Both the position numbers and the translations under genes were made by a program. The notes under the pieces were generated by a model. The model did not search any database. It saw only the letters and a list, made by a program, of their open reading frames with translations, and was not told where the DNA came from. DNA of 64,000 nucleotides, from NCBI RefSeq assembly GCF_017301335.1, contig NZ_CP071247.1, forward strand, positions 310,001-374,000. The letters run 5' to 3'. The DNA is from Marinobacter salinisoli (GTDB taxonomy: Bacteria > Pseudomonadota > Gammaproteobacteria > Pseudomonadales > Oleiphilaceae). Each line of letters starts with the position of its first letter. The stretch's first letter is position 1. Of the stretch, positions 55,299 through 64,000 are shown in pieces.

Positions 55299-56912
55299 AT
55301 GAACGACGAGAGCCAGAAAGAGAAACTCAGGCAGCATTTCGCGCGACGTGTGACAACCCAGGCACGGGTTGTTCTGGATACCTGGCAAAAGATTCACTCG
55401 GACCTCAAATCCTCCCACGCCCATCGGGCCGACTTCGCCGCAGCCACGGACAAACTGGTGCGTTACGCCCAGCGCTTCGAAATGGCCAGCCATGCCGACG
55501 CTGGCACCCGAATTCTTGACCTGATCCAGAGCTGGCCCGCAGACACCCCCCTGGATGACACGCTGAGCCAGCAGCTGCTCGACGCCATCGAAAATCTGTC
55601 CCGCAGCACTCTGAGGCGCACCGACCAGAACACCACCCAGCCTCCGAGGCAGTTTCGCCGTACCCCCGTCTACATTGCCCTGGCTAACGAAGAACTCTCC
55701 AACCGGCTGGTTCGCCAACTGGAATTCTTTGGATTCCGGGCGGCCGCCTTCACCGACGCCGAGGAACTGATTGAGGCCTGCGGGCTGCACAAGCCGGAGA
55801 CCATCCTGATGGACGTGGGCTTTGGCGGCGAAACCAACGCCGGTATCGGCACCATCGAGCACCTTCAGGAACGCCACGAAACCCCGATCCCGGTGATCTT
55901 TGTCAGCGACGAGGACGGCACCATTGAAACCCGCCTGCGCGCGTCCCGCTGTGGCGGCGAGGAATTTTTCTATCCGGCGGTGGACCCGGGCCAGCTGATC
56001 GAAAAGATCGAAACCTACACCTACGGCAACACGGTGGAGCCCTACCGGGTGCTGGTGCTGGACGACTCCCGGGCCCAGGCCAAATACATGGAGACAGTCC
56101 TGACCAAGGCCGGCATGAAGCCCCACGTCATTACCGACCCCATGCAGATCATCCATGCCCTGGACGAATTCTCCCCGGAGATCATCATCCTGGATATGTA
56201 TATGCCCGGCTGCACCGGCATGGAAATCGCCCGGGTCATCCGCCAGCAGGACCGACTCCACAGCGTGCCGATCATTTACCTGTCGGCCGAAGACGACGTC
56301 AGCAAGCAGCTGCACGCCATGAGTCTGGGCGGGGATGACTTCCTGACCAAGCCCATCGACCCCAAGCACCTGATCGCGACAATCCATAACCGGGGCCGAC
56401 GGGCACGGTCATTGCTGGCCCTGATGATCCGTGACAGCCTGACCGGCCTGTACAACCACACCCATACCCTGCAGCTGCTGGATCAGGAGATCACCCGGGC
56501 GCGACAGAAAGGACAGTCCCTGTGTTTTGCCATGCTCGACATTGATTACTTCAAGAAAATCAACGATACCTTCGGGCACCCGATCGGTGACCGGGTCCTG
56601 CGCAGCCTATCCATGTTCCTCAAGCAACGCCTGCGCAAAACCGACCACATCGGCCGTTACGGCGGTGAAGAGTTTGCCATCATCCTGCCGGACACCCGGC
56701 CCAGCGATGCCCGCAACATCCTCAACGAAATCCGCGAGCGTTTTGCCGACCTTCACCAGCCGGCGGGAGATCGGGAATTCAATGTCACCTTCAGCTGCGG
56801 CATAGCCCAATGGCAGGACGACAGCTCGCAGTCCCTGTGCGAACGCGCTGACAGAGCCCTGTACGCGTCCAAGGATCAGGGCCGGAACTGCGTCACCCTC
56901 GCCGACGCCTGA
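55299..56912 (+). CDS. Response regulator diguanylate cyclase (REC-REC-GGDEF)
   Basis: A 537-residue protein. An N-terminal helical region (1-110) is followed by a first receiver domain (about 125-245) that keeps Asp172 (ILMDVGFGG) but lacks the acidic pair (reads ALANEEL). A second, complete receiver (about 250-370) has VLVLDDSRAQ, phospho-acceptor Asp299 (IIILDMYMPG) and TKPID. The GGDEF domain (about 385-535) has active-site GGEEF at 455-459 and inhibitory site RKTD at 446-449. It should make c-di-GMP under phosphorylation control. It is divergent from the LapD-like receptor. Confidence 0.92.
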   Translation: MNDESQKEKLRQHFARRVTTQARVVLDTWQKIHSDLKSSHAHRADFAAATDKLVRYAQRFEMASHADAGTRILDLIQSWPADTPLDDTLSQQLLDAIENLSRSTLRRTDQNTTQPPRQFRRTPVYIALANEELSNRLVRQLEFFGFRAAAFTDAEELIEACGLHKPETILMDVGFGGETNAGIGTIEHLQERHETPIPVIFVSDEDGTIETRLRASRCGGEEFFYPAVDPGQLIEKIETYTYGNTVEPYRVLVLDDSRAQAKYMETVLTKAGMKPHVITDPMQIIHALDEFSPEIIILDMYMPGCTGMEIARVIRQQDRLHSVPIIYLSAEDDVSKQLHAMSLGGDDFLTKPIDPKHLIATIHNRGRRARSLLALMIRDSLTGLYNHTHTLQLLDQEITRARQKGQSLCFAMLDIDYFKKINDTFGHPIGDRVLRSLSMFLKQRLRKTDHIGRYGGEEFAIILPDTRPSDARNILNEIRERFADLHQPAGDREFNVTFSCGIAQWQDDSSQSLCERADRALYASKDQGRNCVTLADA

Positions 56913-56925
56913 ACCTCGGTTATCC

Positions 56926-56960
56926 AGCCGGGCGCGCCCTGCAGTGCCCGGCTTCCCTTC
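56926..56960 (+). terminator. Rho-independent terminator after the diguanylate cyclase
   Basis: AGCCGGGC (56926-56933) pairs with GCCCGGCT (56946-56953) around a 12-base loop, followed by TCCCTTCTG. The T-run is interrupted. Confidence 0.6.
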
Positions 56961-57189
56961 TGTTATCGAACCAACGTCGTATGGCACCCGGGACAGCACT
57001 TGCCGACAATAGCGACCGGTAGCGACAGCTTCGTCCACAGCCGGTAGCTGGGTCGCAGCCTGACTACGACCAATTGCCCATCGGCAAATTGTTAAAAAGT
57101 ATTGATCTGAGCCGATTAAGTGCTCACCATTACAGGAAAATGTCGTGAATTTCGGCGATCCTGTAAAACTCACTAAGGCTTTTCCCAGC

Positions 57190-57627
57190 ATGTCGACTAT
57201 TCTTGTACTCCATGGCCCTAATCTGAACACGCTCGGCACCCGCGAGCCGGAGGTTTACGGACATGAGACCCTGGAAGACATCGATAACCGCCTGCGGCAA
57301 ACCGCCTCAGAGCAGGGGCACCACCTGCTGCACCTGCAATCCAACGCCGAATACGAATTGATTGACCGGATTCATGAAGCCCGCACGGAAGGGGTGGATT
57401 ACATCATTATCAATCCGGCCGCGTTCACCCACACCAGCGTCGCCCTGCGCGATGCCTTGCTGGCGTCCGGCATCCCGTTCATCGAAGTACATCTTTCCAA
57501 TGTTCATGCCCGGGAAGCTTTTCGCCACCACTCGTATTTTTCAGATATCGCCACCGGCGTTATCTGTGGACTGGGCAGCCACGGTTACGACCTGGCCTTG
57601 CAGGCAGCCCTGAAACGACTTCACTGA
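57190..57627 (+). CDS. aroQ: Type II 3-dehydroquinate dehydratase
   Basis: Third step of the shikimate pathway. Signatures are [54 protein letters not shown] and [19 protein letters not shown]. The usual family start matches the ATG at 57190; an in-frame GTG at 57145 with AGGA upstream is possible and would add 15 residues. It leads the aroQ-accB-accC operon, the standard gammaproteobacterial order. Confidence 0.95.
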   Translation: MSTILVLHGPNLNTLGTREPEVYGHETLEDIDNRLRQTASEQGHHLLHLQSNAEYELIDRIHEARTEGVDYIIINPAAFTHTSVALRDALLASGIPFIEVHLSNVHAREAFRHHSYFSDIATGVICGLGSHGYDLALQAALKRLH

Positions 57628-57657
57628 TACAACAGAAATAACGGGACTGAATAAACC

Positions 57658-58122
57658 ATGGATATTCGCAAGATCAAAAAACTGATGGAGCTGCTCGAAG
57701 AGTCCGATGTCGAGGAGCTCGAGATTCATGAGGGCGACGACTCGGTCCGCATCTCCCGGCGCCGCGAACAGCCCGCGGGCACTCAGTACGTCAGCCATTA
57801 CTCTGCACCGGCGCCCCAGTCTGCGCCGGCGCCGGACGCAGCGGCACCAGGGTCCAGACAGGACGACCCGACACCCGAGGCCCCCAGCGGCCACAGTGTG
57901 AAATCACCGATGGTTGGCACCTTCTACCGCGCGCCGTCGCCCACCGCCAAGGCGTTTGTTGAGGTTGGCCAGTCGGTCAAAGCCGGCGAGGTCATCTGCA
58001 TTGTGGAAGCGATGAAGATGATGAACCAGATTGAAGCCGACAAGAGCGGCACCATCACCGACATCCTGGTCGAGAATGGCCAGCCGGTTGAATACGACCA
58101 ACCACTGGTTGTCATTTCCTGA
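57658..58122 (+). CDS. accB: Biotin carboxyl carrier protein of acetyl-CoA carboxylase
   Basis: Carries biotin for the first step of fatty acid synthesis. The biotinylation site is Lys120 in [12 protein letters not shown]. The N-terminal [20 protein letters not shown] region binds the complex, a Pro/Ala-rich linker spans about 45-80, and the thumb region is in [13 protein letters not shown]. Length 154 residues. 19 bases before accC. Confidence 0.97.
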   Translation: MDIRKIKKLMELLEESDVEELEIHEGDDSVRISRRREQPAGTQYVSHYSAPAPQSAPAPDAAAPGSRQDDPTPEAPSGHSVKSPMVGTFYRAPSPTAKAFVEVGQSVKAGEVICIVEAMKMMNQIEADKSGTITDILVENGQPVEYDQPLVVIS

Positions 58123-58140
58123 ACTCGGTAAACGTTTCCC

Positions 58141-59487
58141 ATGGCTATGCTAGAAAAAGTTCTGATCGCCAACCGGGGTGAAATTGCCCTGCGTATTCTG
58201 CGAGCCTGCAAGGAGCTGGGCATCAAGACGGTCGCCGTGCACTCACAGGTTGACCGGGATCTGATGCACGTCCGGCTTGCGGACGAATCCGTGTGCATCG
58301 GGCCCAACAACCCGCTGGAAAGCTACCTGAATATTCCGTCCATTATCAGCGCGGCGGAGGTGACCGATTCTGTCGGCATCCACCCCGGCTACGGCTTCCT
58401 GGCCGAAAACGCCGACTTCGCCGAACAGGTAGAAAAGAGCGGATTCCGCTTTATCGGCCCGAGGGCCGAAACCATCCGCCTGATGGGCAACAAGGTCTCG
58501 GCCATCAACGCGATGATCAAGGCCGGCGTACCCACCGTACCCGGCTCCGACGGCCCGATCACCGACGACAACGAACGCACCCTTCGTATCGCCCGGGAGA
58601 TCGGCTATCCGGTCATGATCAAGGCCGCCTCTGGCGGTGGCGGACGCGGGATGCAGGTGGTGCATTCCGAGGCGGCCCTGCTCAAGTCCATCCAGATCAC
58701 CCAGAGCGAGGCGCGCAACGCTTTCGGCGACCCCACCGTCTATCTGGAAAAATTCCTGGAGCAGCCACGCCATGTAGAAGTTCAGGTGCTGGCCGACATG
58801 CACGGCAACTGCATCCATCTGGGCGACCGTGACTGCTCCATGCAGCGCCGCAACCAGAAGGTGATCGAGGAGGCGCCGGCCCCCAACATCAACCAGGAAT
58901 CGCGAGCCAGAACGCTCCAGGCATGCGTCGATGCCTGCAAAGAGATTGGTTACGTGGGTGCCGGCACGTTCGAATTCCTGTACCAGGACGGTGAGTTCTA
59001 CTTCATTGAGATGAACACCCGGGTTCAGGTTGAGCACCCGGTGTCCGAGATGGTGACTGGCGTGGATATCGTGCGCGAACAACTGCGCATCGCCAGCGGC
59101 CTGCCGCTGCAATACACCCAGGACGACATCCGTATCTCAGGGCACGCAATGGAATGCCGGATCAACGCGGAAGATCCGAAAACCTTCGTGCCCAGCCCGG
59201 GCAAGGTCAAGCATTACCATGCCCCCGGTGGTTACGGGGTTCGGGTGGACTCGCACCTGTACAGCGGCTACACCGTGCCTCCCTATTACGACTCCCTGAT
59301 TGCCAAACTCATCACCTGGGGCGATGACCGGGAGATCGCTCGTCGGCGCATGAAAAATGCTCTGGATGAGCTCGTGGTGGAAGGCATCAAGACCAACCAG
59401 GCACTGCACCGCAGATTAGTGCGCGATGGCGGCTTCAAAAGGGTAGACTTTACGATCCACCACCTCGAAAAACTGATGCGGGAATAA
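58141..59487 (+). CDS. accC: Acetyl-CoA carboxylase biotin carboxylase subunit
   Basis: ATP-grasp enzyme that carboxylates biotin on AccB. Signatures are [20 protein letters not shown], the Gly-rich ATP loop [14 protein letters not shown], and [20 protein letters not shown]. Length 448 residues is standard. A second ATG at 58147 is an alternative start. Confidence 0.97.
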   Translation: MAMLEKVLIANRGEIALRILRACKELGIKTVAVHSQVDRDLMHVRLADESVCIGPNNPLESYLNIPSIISAAEVTDSVGIHPGYGFLAENADFAEQVEKSGFRFIGPRAETIRLMGNKVSAINAMIKAGVPTVPGSDGPITDDNERTLRIAREIGYPVMIKAASGGGGRGMQVVHSEAALLKSIQITQSEARNAFGDPTVYLEKFLEQPRHVEVQVLADMHGNCIHLGDRDCSMQRRNQKVIEEAPAPNINQESRARTLQACVDACKEIGYVGAGTFEFLYQDGEFYFIEMNTRVQVEHPVSEMVTGVDIVREQLRIASGLPLQYTQDDIRISGHAMECRINAEDPKTFVPSPGKVKHYHAPGGYGVRVDSHLYSGYTVPPYYDSLIAKLITWGDDREIARRRMKNALDELVVEGIKTNQALHRRLVRDGGFKRVDFTIHHLEKLMRE

Positions 59488-59517
59488 TCGCCCGCATCCG
59501 CGACCGAAGGATCGTAT

Positions 59518-60414
59518 ATGCCCTGGATACAACTGAAGATCCCTGCTGGCCCCGAAGAAGCGGACCAGCTTGAGGATCTGCTCATGGAGATGGGCGCTGA
59601 TGCCGTCTCCATGGAAGATGCCGCCGACCAGCCGCTGTACGAGCCCGATCCGGGCACGACCCCATTGTGGAGCCAGACGGTAGTCACCGGCCTGTTCCAG
59701 GCCGGTCAGGATATCGACCAGCTCTGCGCGGACATTCGTGATGCCTGGCATCAGTCGACGCAGCAAACACTCGCTGACATTGAAGTCAGCCTGGTCAAGG
59801 ATCAGGACTGGGAACGGGCCTGGATGGACGATTTCCACCCGCTGCAATTTGGTCAGCGGCTCTGGATCGTCCCCAGCTGGCACCAGGCTCCGGACCCGGA
59901 CGCGGCCAACCTGATGCTGGACCCCGGCCTGGCCTTCGGCACCGGCACCCACCCCACCACCGCGCTCTGCCTGGAGTGGCTGGATGGCCAGGATGTCACC
60001 GGCAAGCAGGTTACCGACTATGGTTGCGGCTCCGGCATCCTGGGGCTCGCCGCACTGCTGCTGGGCGCCGAGCATGTGATCGGCGTGGATACCGATCCCC
60101 AGGCCCTCGAAGCCAGCCGTGACAATGCACGCCGTAACAACGTCGCCGATGACCGGCTCGATCTCTACTTACCCGAGAACGAACCGGACACCCAGGCCGA
60201 CCTGATGCTGGCCAACATCCTGGCCCAGCCGCTGATTGGCCTTGCCCCGCACCTGGCGAAGCTCACCAAGCCCGGAGGCCAACTGGTCCTGTCGGGTATT
60301 CTGTCCAATCAGGCCCGGGAGGTGATGGCCGCTTACGAGCCCTGGTTCATCATGGACGAACCCGAACAACGCGAAGAATGGATACGCCTCACAGGACGCC
60401 GCCTCGACGGATGA
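59518..60414 (+). CDS. prmA: Ribosomal protein L11 methyltransferase
   Basis: Trimethylates ribosomal protein L11. The N-terminal substrate-binding domain (1-100) begins PWIQLKIPAGPEEADQLED; the SAM motif is VTDYGCGSGILGLAALLLGA, preceded by DPGLAFGTGTHPTTALCLEW. NILAQPL is motif IV. Length 298 residues. Downstream of accC as in many gammaproteobacteria. Confidence 0.96.
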   Translation: MPWIQLKIPAGPEEADQLEDLLMEMGADAVSMEDAADQPLYEPDPGTTPLWSQTVVTGLFQAGQDIDQLCADIRDAWHQSTQQTLADIEVSLVKDQDWERAWMDDFHPLQFGQRLWIVPSWHQAPDPDAANLMLDPGLAFGTGTHPTTALCLEWLDGQDVTGKQVTDYGCGSGILGLAALLLGAEHVIGVDTDPQALEASRDNARRNNVADDRLDLYLPENEPDTQADLMLANILAQPLIGLAPHLAKLTKPGGQLVLSGILSNQAREVMAAYEPWFIMDEPEQREEWIRLTGRRLDG

Positions 60415-60476
60415 CGCTAGGCGCCAGAACCACTAAACTGCCAAGTATGTAGCTAAGTGCCTTTCAGGATGGAAGA

Positions 60477-61727
60477 ATGAGCCAAAGCAGTTTGCAAACC
60501 CAATGCCCCAAATGCGAGACCCGCTTCCGGGTAACCGACGAACAGCTGAGTGTCGCCAGGGGTAAGGTTCGTTGCGGTAACTGCATGTCCATTTTCAACG
60601 CCATCGAGCATCAGGTGATGCCGAGTCATGCGGCGCCAAAGGCCCCGGCAGAAACCGAAAGCGCCGAAAATCCCGCCAGGTTCTCATCCGAGGAAGAGTT
60701 TGTCTTTGCGGACAACCCCGACGAGGATGCCTCCGAAGGCCACTACACGGGCCGCTCGCAGACGTTTTCCGAAGACGAGTTGAGCGACAGCTTCCTGAGC
60801 ATCGACCAGCCCTCCAGCAGCACGTTCAAAGACGCTGACGTCGATGAACCCAACCAGAACATTGATGAAAGCTGGGCGGAAGCCATGCTCGATGAGATCG
60901 GCGATTCCGAACCCGCGCCCCCGACGAAGCCGGCAACAGCAGCCCCCAAGGCCGAGCCCCGCGCTCCCACAGAACCCACGCCGAGGCAAAGCGCGCCGGA
61001 GCCGCGAACAACAGGTACATCGAGTCAGACGTCCTCGCAGCAGGCACCCTCACAGCAGGCACCAAAGGAGCGGCCTTCACCGGTTGGCACACCACCGACA
61101 GAAACCTCCTTCGAGCTGGCGGACGACACCCCCGCCTTTCGCGCTACCGGCCAGGAAGACCGCGTGGGAGAACCCATGTCTGCCTCCGTGCCCTTCGGAG
61201 ACCTGCGGCGCGACCCCGTTTCCGTACCCCGCAACGGCGGCGGCCGGTTGCGGACCTTCTTCTGGAGCCTGGTGGTGCTGGCGCTGATCGGCGTTCTGGT
61301 CGCCCAGGTCACCTGGTTCCAGTTTGATCGGCTGTCGGCCATCCCCGAACTTCGGCCATTCTACGAAAAGGGCTGTGAACTGGCGGGCTGCGAACTCAAG
61401 CCACTGGTGAATGTGGCCGCAATCCAGAGCCGGAAGCTGGTGGTCAAGACCAATCCGGAAAACCGGAGCCAGTTGCTGGTGGATGCCGTCATCATCAACC
61501 GGGCCAACTTCGAGCAACCGTTCCCGGCCATTGCCCTCACCTTCTCGAACCTCAATGGTGACGTGGTGGCACAGAGCATTTTCACTCCCGGAGAGTACCT
61601 TGCCGGCGAAGGCCAGGCGCTCGAAGCCATGCCGACCAACACCCCGGTTCGTATTGCCATAAACATCCGGGACCCGGGCAAAGACGCCGTCAACTACAAC
61701 ATCAACTTCCGCCCCTATACACCCTGA
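60477..61727 (+). CDS. Zinc-ribbon and DUF3426 membrane protein
   Basis: A 416-residue protein. Its N-terminus is an MJ0042-type zinc ribbon with CPKC (10-13) and CGNC (33-36). A long acidic, then Pro/Ala/Gln-rich disordered linker follows (about 45-255), a single membrane helix at about 259-281 (TFFWSLVVLALIGVLVAQVT), and a C-terminal DUF3426 domain with a CELAGCELKP loop. The zinc ribbon is cytoplasmic and the DUF3426 domain periplasmic. Position before dusB-fis and after prmA is typical. Function is unknown. Confidence 0.88.
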   Translation: MSQSSLQTQCPKCETRFRVTDEQLSVARGKVRCGNCMSIFNAIEHQVMPSHAAPKAPAETESAENPARFSSEEEFVFADNPDEDASEGHYTGRSQTFSEDELSDSFLSIDQPSSSTFKDADVDEPNQNIDESWAEAMLDEIGDSEPAPPTKPATAAPKAEPRAPTEPTPRQSAPEPRTTGTSSQTSSQQAPSQQAPKERPSPVGTPPTETSFELADDTPAFRATGQEDRVGEPMSASVPFGDLRRDPVSVPRNGGGRLRTFFWSLVVLALIGVLVAQVTWFQFDRLSAIPELRPFYEKGCELAGCELKPLVNVAAIQSRKLVVKTNPENRSQLLVDAVIINRANFEQPFPAIALTFSNLNGDVVAQSIFTPGEYLAGEGQALEAMPTNTPVRIAINIRDPGKDAVNYNINFRPYTP

Positions 61728-61951
61728 GGGGCTAGCAACTATTCACTCGCAAGTAAATACTGACCACCGCCCAGAAGAACAAAAGTCAACCAAAAAGCAC
61801 GAAAAATAATCACCTTTTTCACCGTCAAGCCCCTTCAATCAAGCCCGCCCCAACGGTATCATTAGCGCCCTTCGGTACTTGGTCGATCACTTATTGAACA
61901 ACCATTAAAGTTCCGAAACTTGCTCAACCCGCTGTGACACGGACTCAGATC

Positions 61952-62950
61952 ATGCTGCCGACGGCAAAAATCGGGCCGTACACCTTGCCCAACCCGCTCA
62001 TTGTTGCACCCATGGCCGGTGTAACCGACCGTCCCTTCCGGCTCCTGTGCCGAAGGATGGGAGCAGGCCTGGCGGTATCGGAAATGGTCATAGCGGACAG
62101 CAAGCTCTGGCATACCCGCAAATCGAAGTTTCGCCTGAATCATACCGGCGAGCCTGAACCACGGTCGGTTCAGATTGCTGGTGGTGATCCGGAGATGCTC
62201 GCTACCGCAGCCAGAAAGAACGCCGAACTTGGCGCCCAGATCATCGATATCAACATGGGCTGCCCTGCCAAGAAAGTCTGTAACAAGGCGGCAGGGTCGG
62301 CGTTGATGAAGGATGAACAGCTGGTTGGAGACATTCTGGAGGCAGTCGTTAACGCGGTGGACATCCCCGTCACGCTGAAAATGCGTACCGGCTGGAATCA
62401 CGAGCATCGCAATGCGCCACAAATTGCCCGGATGGCGGAAGCAGCAGGTATTCAGGCACTGGCGATTCACGGCCGCACCCGCGCAGACAAGTACAACGGC
62501 GAGGCGGAGTACGACACCATTGCGGACGTGAAATCCCGGGTGCGCATTCCGGTCTTTGCCAACGGCGACATTGACTCGCCGGAAAAGGCTCAGCAGGTGC
62601 TCCAACACACCGGCGCTGACGGCCTTCTGATTGGCCGGGCGGCTCAGGGCAGGCCCTGGATCTTCCGGGAAATCCTGCATTTCTTGGAAACCGGGGAACA
62701 TCTTCCCCCGCCATCCATGGACGAAGTTGAGCAGATTCTGGCCGGGCACCTGGGCGCATTACACGATTTTTACGGCGAAACCATGGGCGTGCGGATTGCC
62801 AGAAAACACGTGGGCTGGTACCTGCAGACCCACGAGCAGGGCGAACAGTTTCGCAGACGCTTCAACGCCATTGATTGCGCGCTGGAGCAAAAAGACAGCA
62901 TCCAACAGTATTTTGAAGACTTACGAAATCGAGAGGTATTCGCAGCATGA
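61952..62950 (+). CDS. dusB: tRNA-dihydrouridine synthase B
   Basis: FMN enzyme that reduces uridine in the tRNA D-loop. Signatures are [20 protein letters not shown], the catalytic Cys in [32 protein letters not shown] and [12 protein letters not shown]. The ATG at 61952 is chosen over a GTG at 61934, which adds six residues. Length 332. The AT-rich 224 bases upstream must contain the dusB-fis promoter. It overlaps fis by four bases. Confidence 0.95.
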   Translation: MLPTAKIGPYTLPNPLIVAPMAGVTDRPFRLLCRRMGAGLAVSEMVIADSKLWHTRKSKFRLNHTGEPEPRSVQIAGGDPEMLATAARKNAELGAQIIDINMGCPAKKVCNKAAGSALMKDEQLVGDILEAVVNAVDIPVTLKMRTGWNHEHRNAPQIARMAEAAGIQALAIHGRTRADKYNGEAEYDTIADVKSRVRIPVFANGDIDSPEKAQQVLQHTGADGLLIGRAAQGRPWIFREILHFLETGEHLPPPSMDEVEQILAGHLGALHDFYGETMGVRIARKHVGWYLQTHEQGEQFRRRFNAIDCALEQKDSIQQYFEDLRNREVFAA

Positions 62951-63264
62951 CCGCTGAGACTTTGGCGACCGAAAACCTGAACACTCAGGTTAACGATGAC
63001 ATCCATCAGCTGACAACGCTGAATGGCAGCGGCAACCACGTCACCCTGCGTGACAGCGTCGAAGTTGCTCTGAAAAACTACTTCGCGCAGCTTGACGGCG
63101 CACCGGTGACAGAGGTTTACCAGCTGGTGTTGTCCGAAGTGGAAGCGCCTTTGTTGGAGCAGGTGATGAAGTACACCCGCAACAACCAGACCAAGGCGTC
63201 GGTGATGCTGGGATTGAACCGCGGCACACTGCGCAAGAAGCTCAAGCAGTACGGTCTGCTATAA
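62947..63264 (+). CDS. fis: DNA-binding protein Fis
   Basis: Nucleoid-associated regulator abundant in fast growth. The 105-residue protein ends in the classic HTH ([20 protein letters not shown] followed by [12 protein letters not shown]) and has the N-terminal flexible beta-hairpin region and dimerisation helices ([18 protein letters not shown]). The start overlaps the dusB stop, the conserved dusB-fis arrangement. Confidence 0.97.
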   Translation: MTAETLATENLNTQVNDDIHQLTTLNGSGNHVTLRDSVEVALKNYFAQLDGAPVTEVYQLVLSEVEAPLLEQVMKYTRNNQTKASVMLGLNRGTLRKKLKQYGLL

Positions 63265-63280
63265 TCCCGACACCCGTTTC

Positions 63281-63319
63281 AATAAGGGCCTCCCGGACAC
63301 CATTCGCGAGGCCCTTATT
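63281..63319. repeat. Inverted repeat between fis and purH
   Basis: AATAAGGGCCTC (63281-63292) pairs perfectly with GAGGCCCTTATT (63308-63319) across a 15-base loop. It is a strong stem with weak downstream T content on the plus strand (CGTTC), so it may be the dusB-fis terminator or a leader element of purH. Confidence 0.6.
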
Positions 63320-63350
63320 CGTTCATCCCGCAGCAGAAAGAAAGTGACAC

Positions 63351-64000
63351 ATGGCAAATCAGGTTAACACCCCGATCCGTCGCGCACTGATCAGCGTGAG
63401 TGACAAAACCGGCATCGTCGACTTCGGCCGAGCCCTCACCGAACTTGGCGTAGAACTGCTCTCCACCGGGGGCACTTTCCGCCTCCTGAAAGAGAGCAAC
63501 GTCCCGGTCACCGAAGTTTCCGACTACACAGGATTCCCCGAGATGATGGATGGCCGGGTCAAGACCCTGCATCCGAAGATTCATGGCGGCATTCTGGGGC
63601 GTCGCGGCACTGACGATGACGTGATGCAACAGCACGGTATCAATGCCATCGACATGGTCGTGGTCAACCTGTACCCGTTTGAAGAAACCGTTGCCAACCC
63701 GGACTGCGACCTGCCAACCGCTATCGAGAACATCGATATCGGCGGACCCACCATGGTTCGCGCTGCGGCCAAGAACCACAACGATGTCGCCATCGTGGTC
63801 AATGCTTACGACTACAGCAGCGTCCTGAAGGAGCTGAAAGACAACGGCGGCGAGCTCACTTACCGCACCCGTTTCGATCTGGCGGTCAAAGCCTTCGAAC
63901 ACACCGCCGGCTACGACGGTGCCATTGCCAACTATCTGGTGGTCGCGTCGCCGACAACGAAACCCCCGACTTCCCCCGAACCTTCAATACCCAGTTCGTG
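63351..64000 (+). CDS. purH: Bifunctional purine biosynthesis protein PurH, 5' part, with apparent frameshift
   Basis: Catalyses the last two steps of IMP synthesis (AICAR formyltransferase and IMP cyclohydrolase). The ATG at 63351 starts an N-terminal IMP cyclohydrolase domain with [49 protein letters not shown] and [20 protein letters not shown]. Up to residue 196 ([10 protein letters not shown]) all fits the family. After CTG at 63936-63938 the frame reads [10 protein letters not shown], unlike PurH, whereas adding one G at this point restores [21 protein letters not shown], as expected. So one base is missing near 63939, or the gene is broken. The right part lies outside the window. Confidence 0.9.
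   Translation, partial: MANQVNTPIRRALISVSDKTGIVDFGRALTELGVELLSTGGTFRLLKESNVPVTEVSDYTGFPEMMDGRVKTLHPKIHGGILGRRGTDDDVMQQHGINAIDMVVVNLYPFEETVANPDCDLPTAIENIDIGGPTMVRAAAKNHNDVAIVVNAYDYSSVLKELKDNGGELTYRTRFDLAVKAFEHTAGYDGAIANYLVVASPTTKPPTSPEPSIPSS

Overview
The window looks like chromosomal DNA of a marine gammaproteobacterium, most likely Marinobacter or a close relative. This is inferred from gene content and order, not from a database match. The supporting signs are a wax ester synthase (WS/DGAT), malate:quinone oxidoreductase, NhaD and CaCA-type ion antiporters, and classic gammaproteobacterial blocks: ygfB-pepP-ubiH-ubiI, zapA-6S RNA-ygfA, ubiE-ubiJ-ubiB, hisI-hisE-tatABC, aroQ-accB-accC-prmA and dusB-fis-purH. 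I see no insertion sequences, phage genes, CRISPR arrays, rRNA or tRNA genes. Most of the window is housekeeping core with a few accessory modules.

Layout. 1-5.3 kb: an envelope gene set with a TPR lipoprotein, a periplasmic TPR protein, a coiled-coil secreted protein and two outer-membrane beta-barrels, followed by an acidic lipoprotein. 5.4-8.8 kb: an uncharacterised pair made of an ATP-grasp protein and a large protein with a papain-like Gln-Cys-His-Asn arrangement. 8.9-20.1 kb: mqo, nhaD, a Ca/Na antiporter, an acyltransferase, a SorAB-like sulfite dehydrogenase with its cytochrome, msrA/msrB, a metallophosphoesterase, a CDP-archaeol synthase-like protein, fumC and a small orphan. 20.3-30.7 kb: an AraC regulator, a cupin, an acyl-CoA ligase, an extended SDR and a zinc dehydrogenase, each of the last four followed by a GC-rich hairpin; then a BASS transporter, a WS/DGAT and an alpha/beta hydrolase.

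30.7-42.6 kb: ubiquinone (ubiE, J, B, I, H), histidine (hisI, hisE), twin-arginine export (tatABC), rsmE, pepP and ygfB. 42.7-45.9 kb: a Zrg-like zinc module behind a Zur-box-like palindrome. 46.0-52.0 kb: zapB-like, zapA, 6S RNA, ygfA, a 54-residue membrane protein, ilvA, rpiA, an acyl-CoA dehydrogenase and ppa. 52.0-57.0 kb: a DUF2333 protein, and a degenerate LapD-like receptor facing a diguanylate cyclase. 57.2-64.0 kb: aroQ, accBC, prmA, a DUF3426 zinc-ribbon protein, dusB, fis and the start of purH, which carries an apparent one-base frameshift close to the window end.

The best candidates for undescribed biology are the papain-like/ATP-grasp pair, the gliding-machinery-like envelope set at the left edge, and the AraC-linked cupin-ligase-dehydrogenase cluster. 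Functional names rest on recognisable motifs and gene order. No searches were run.
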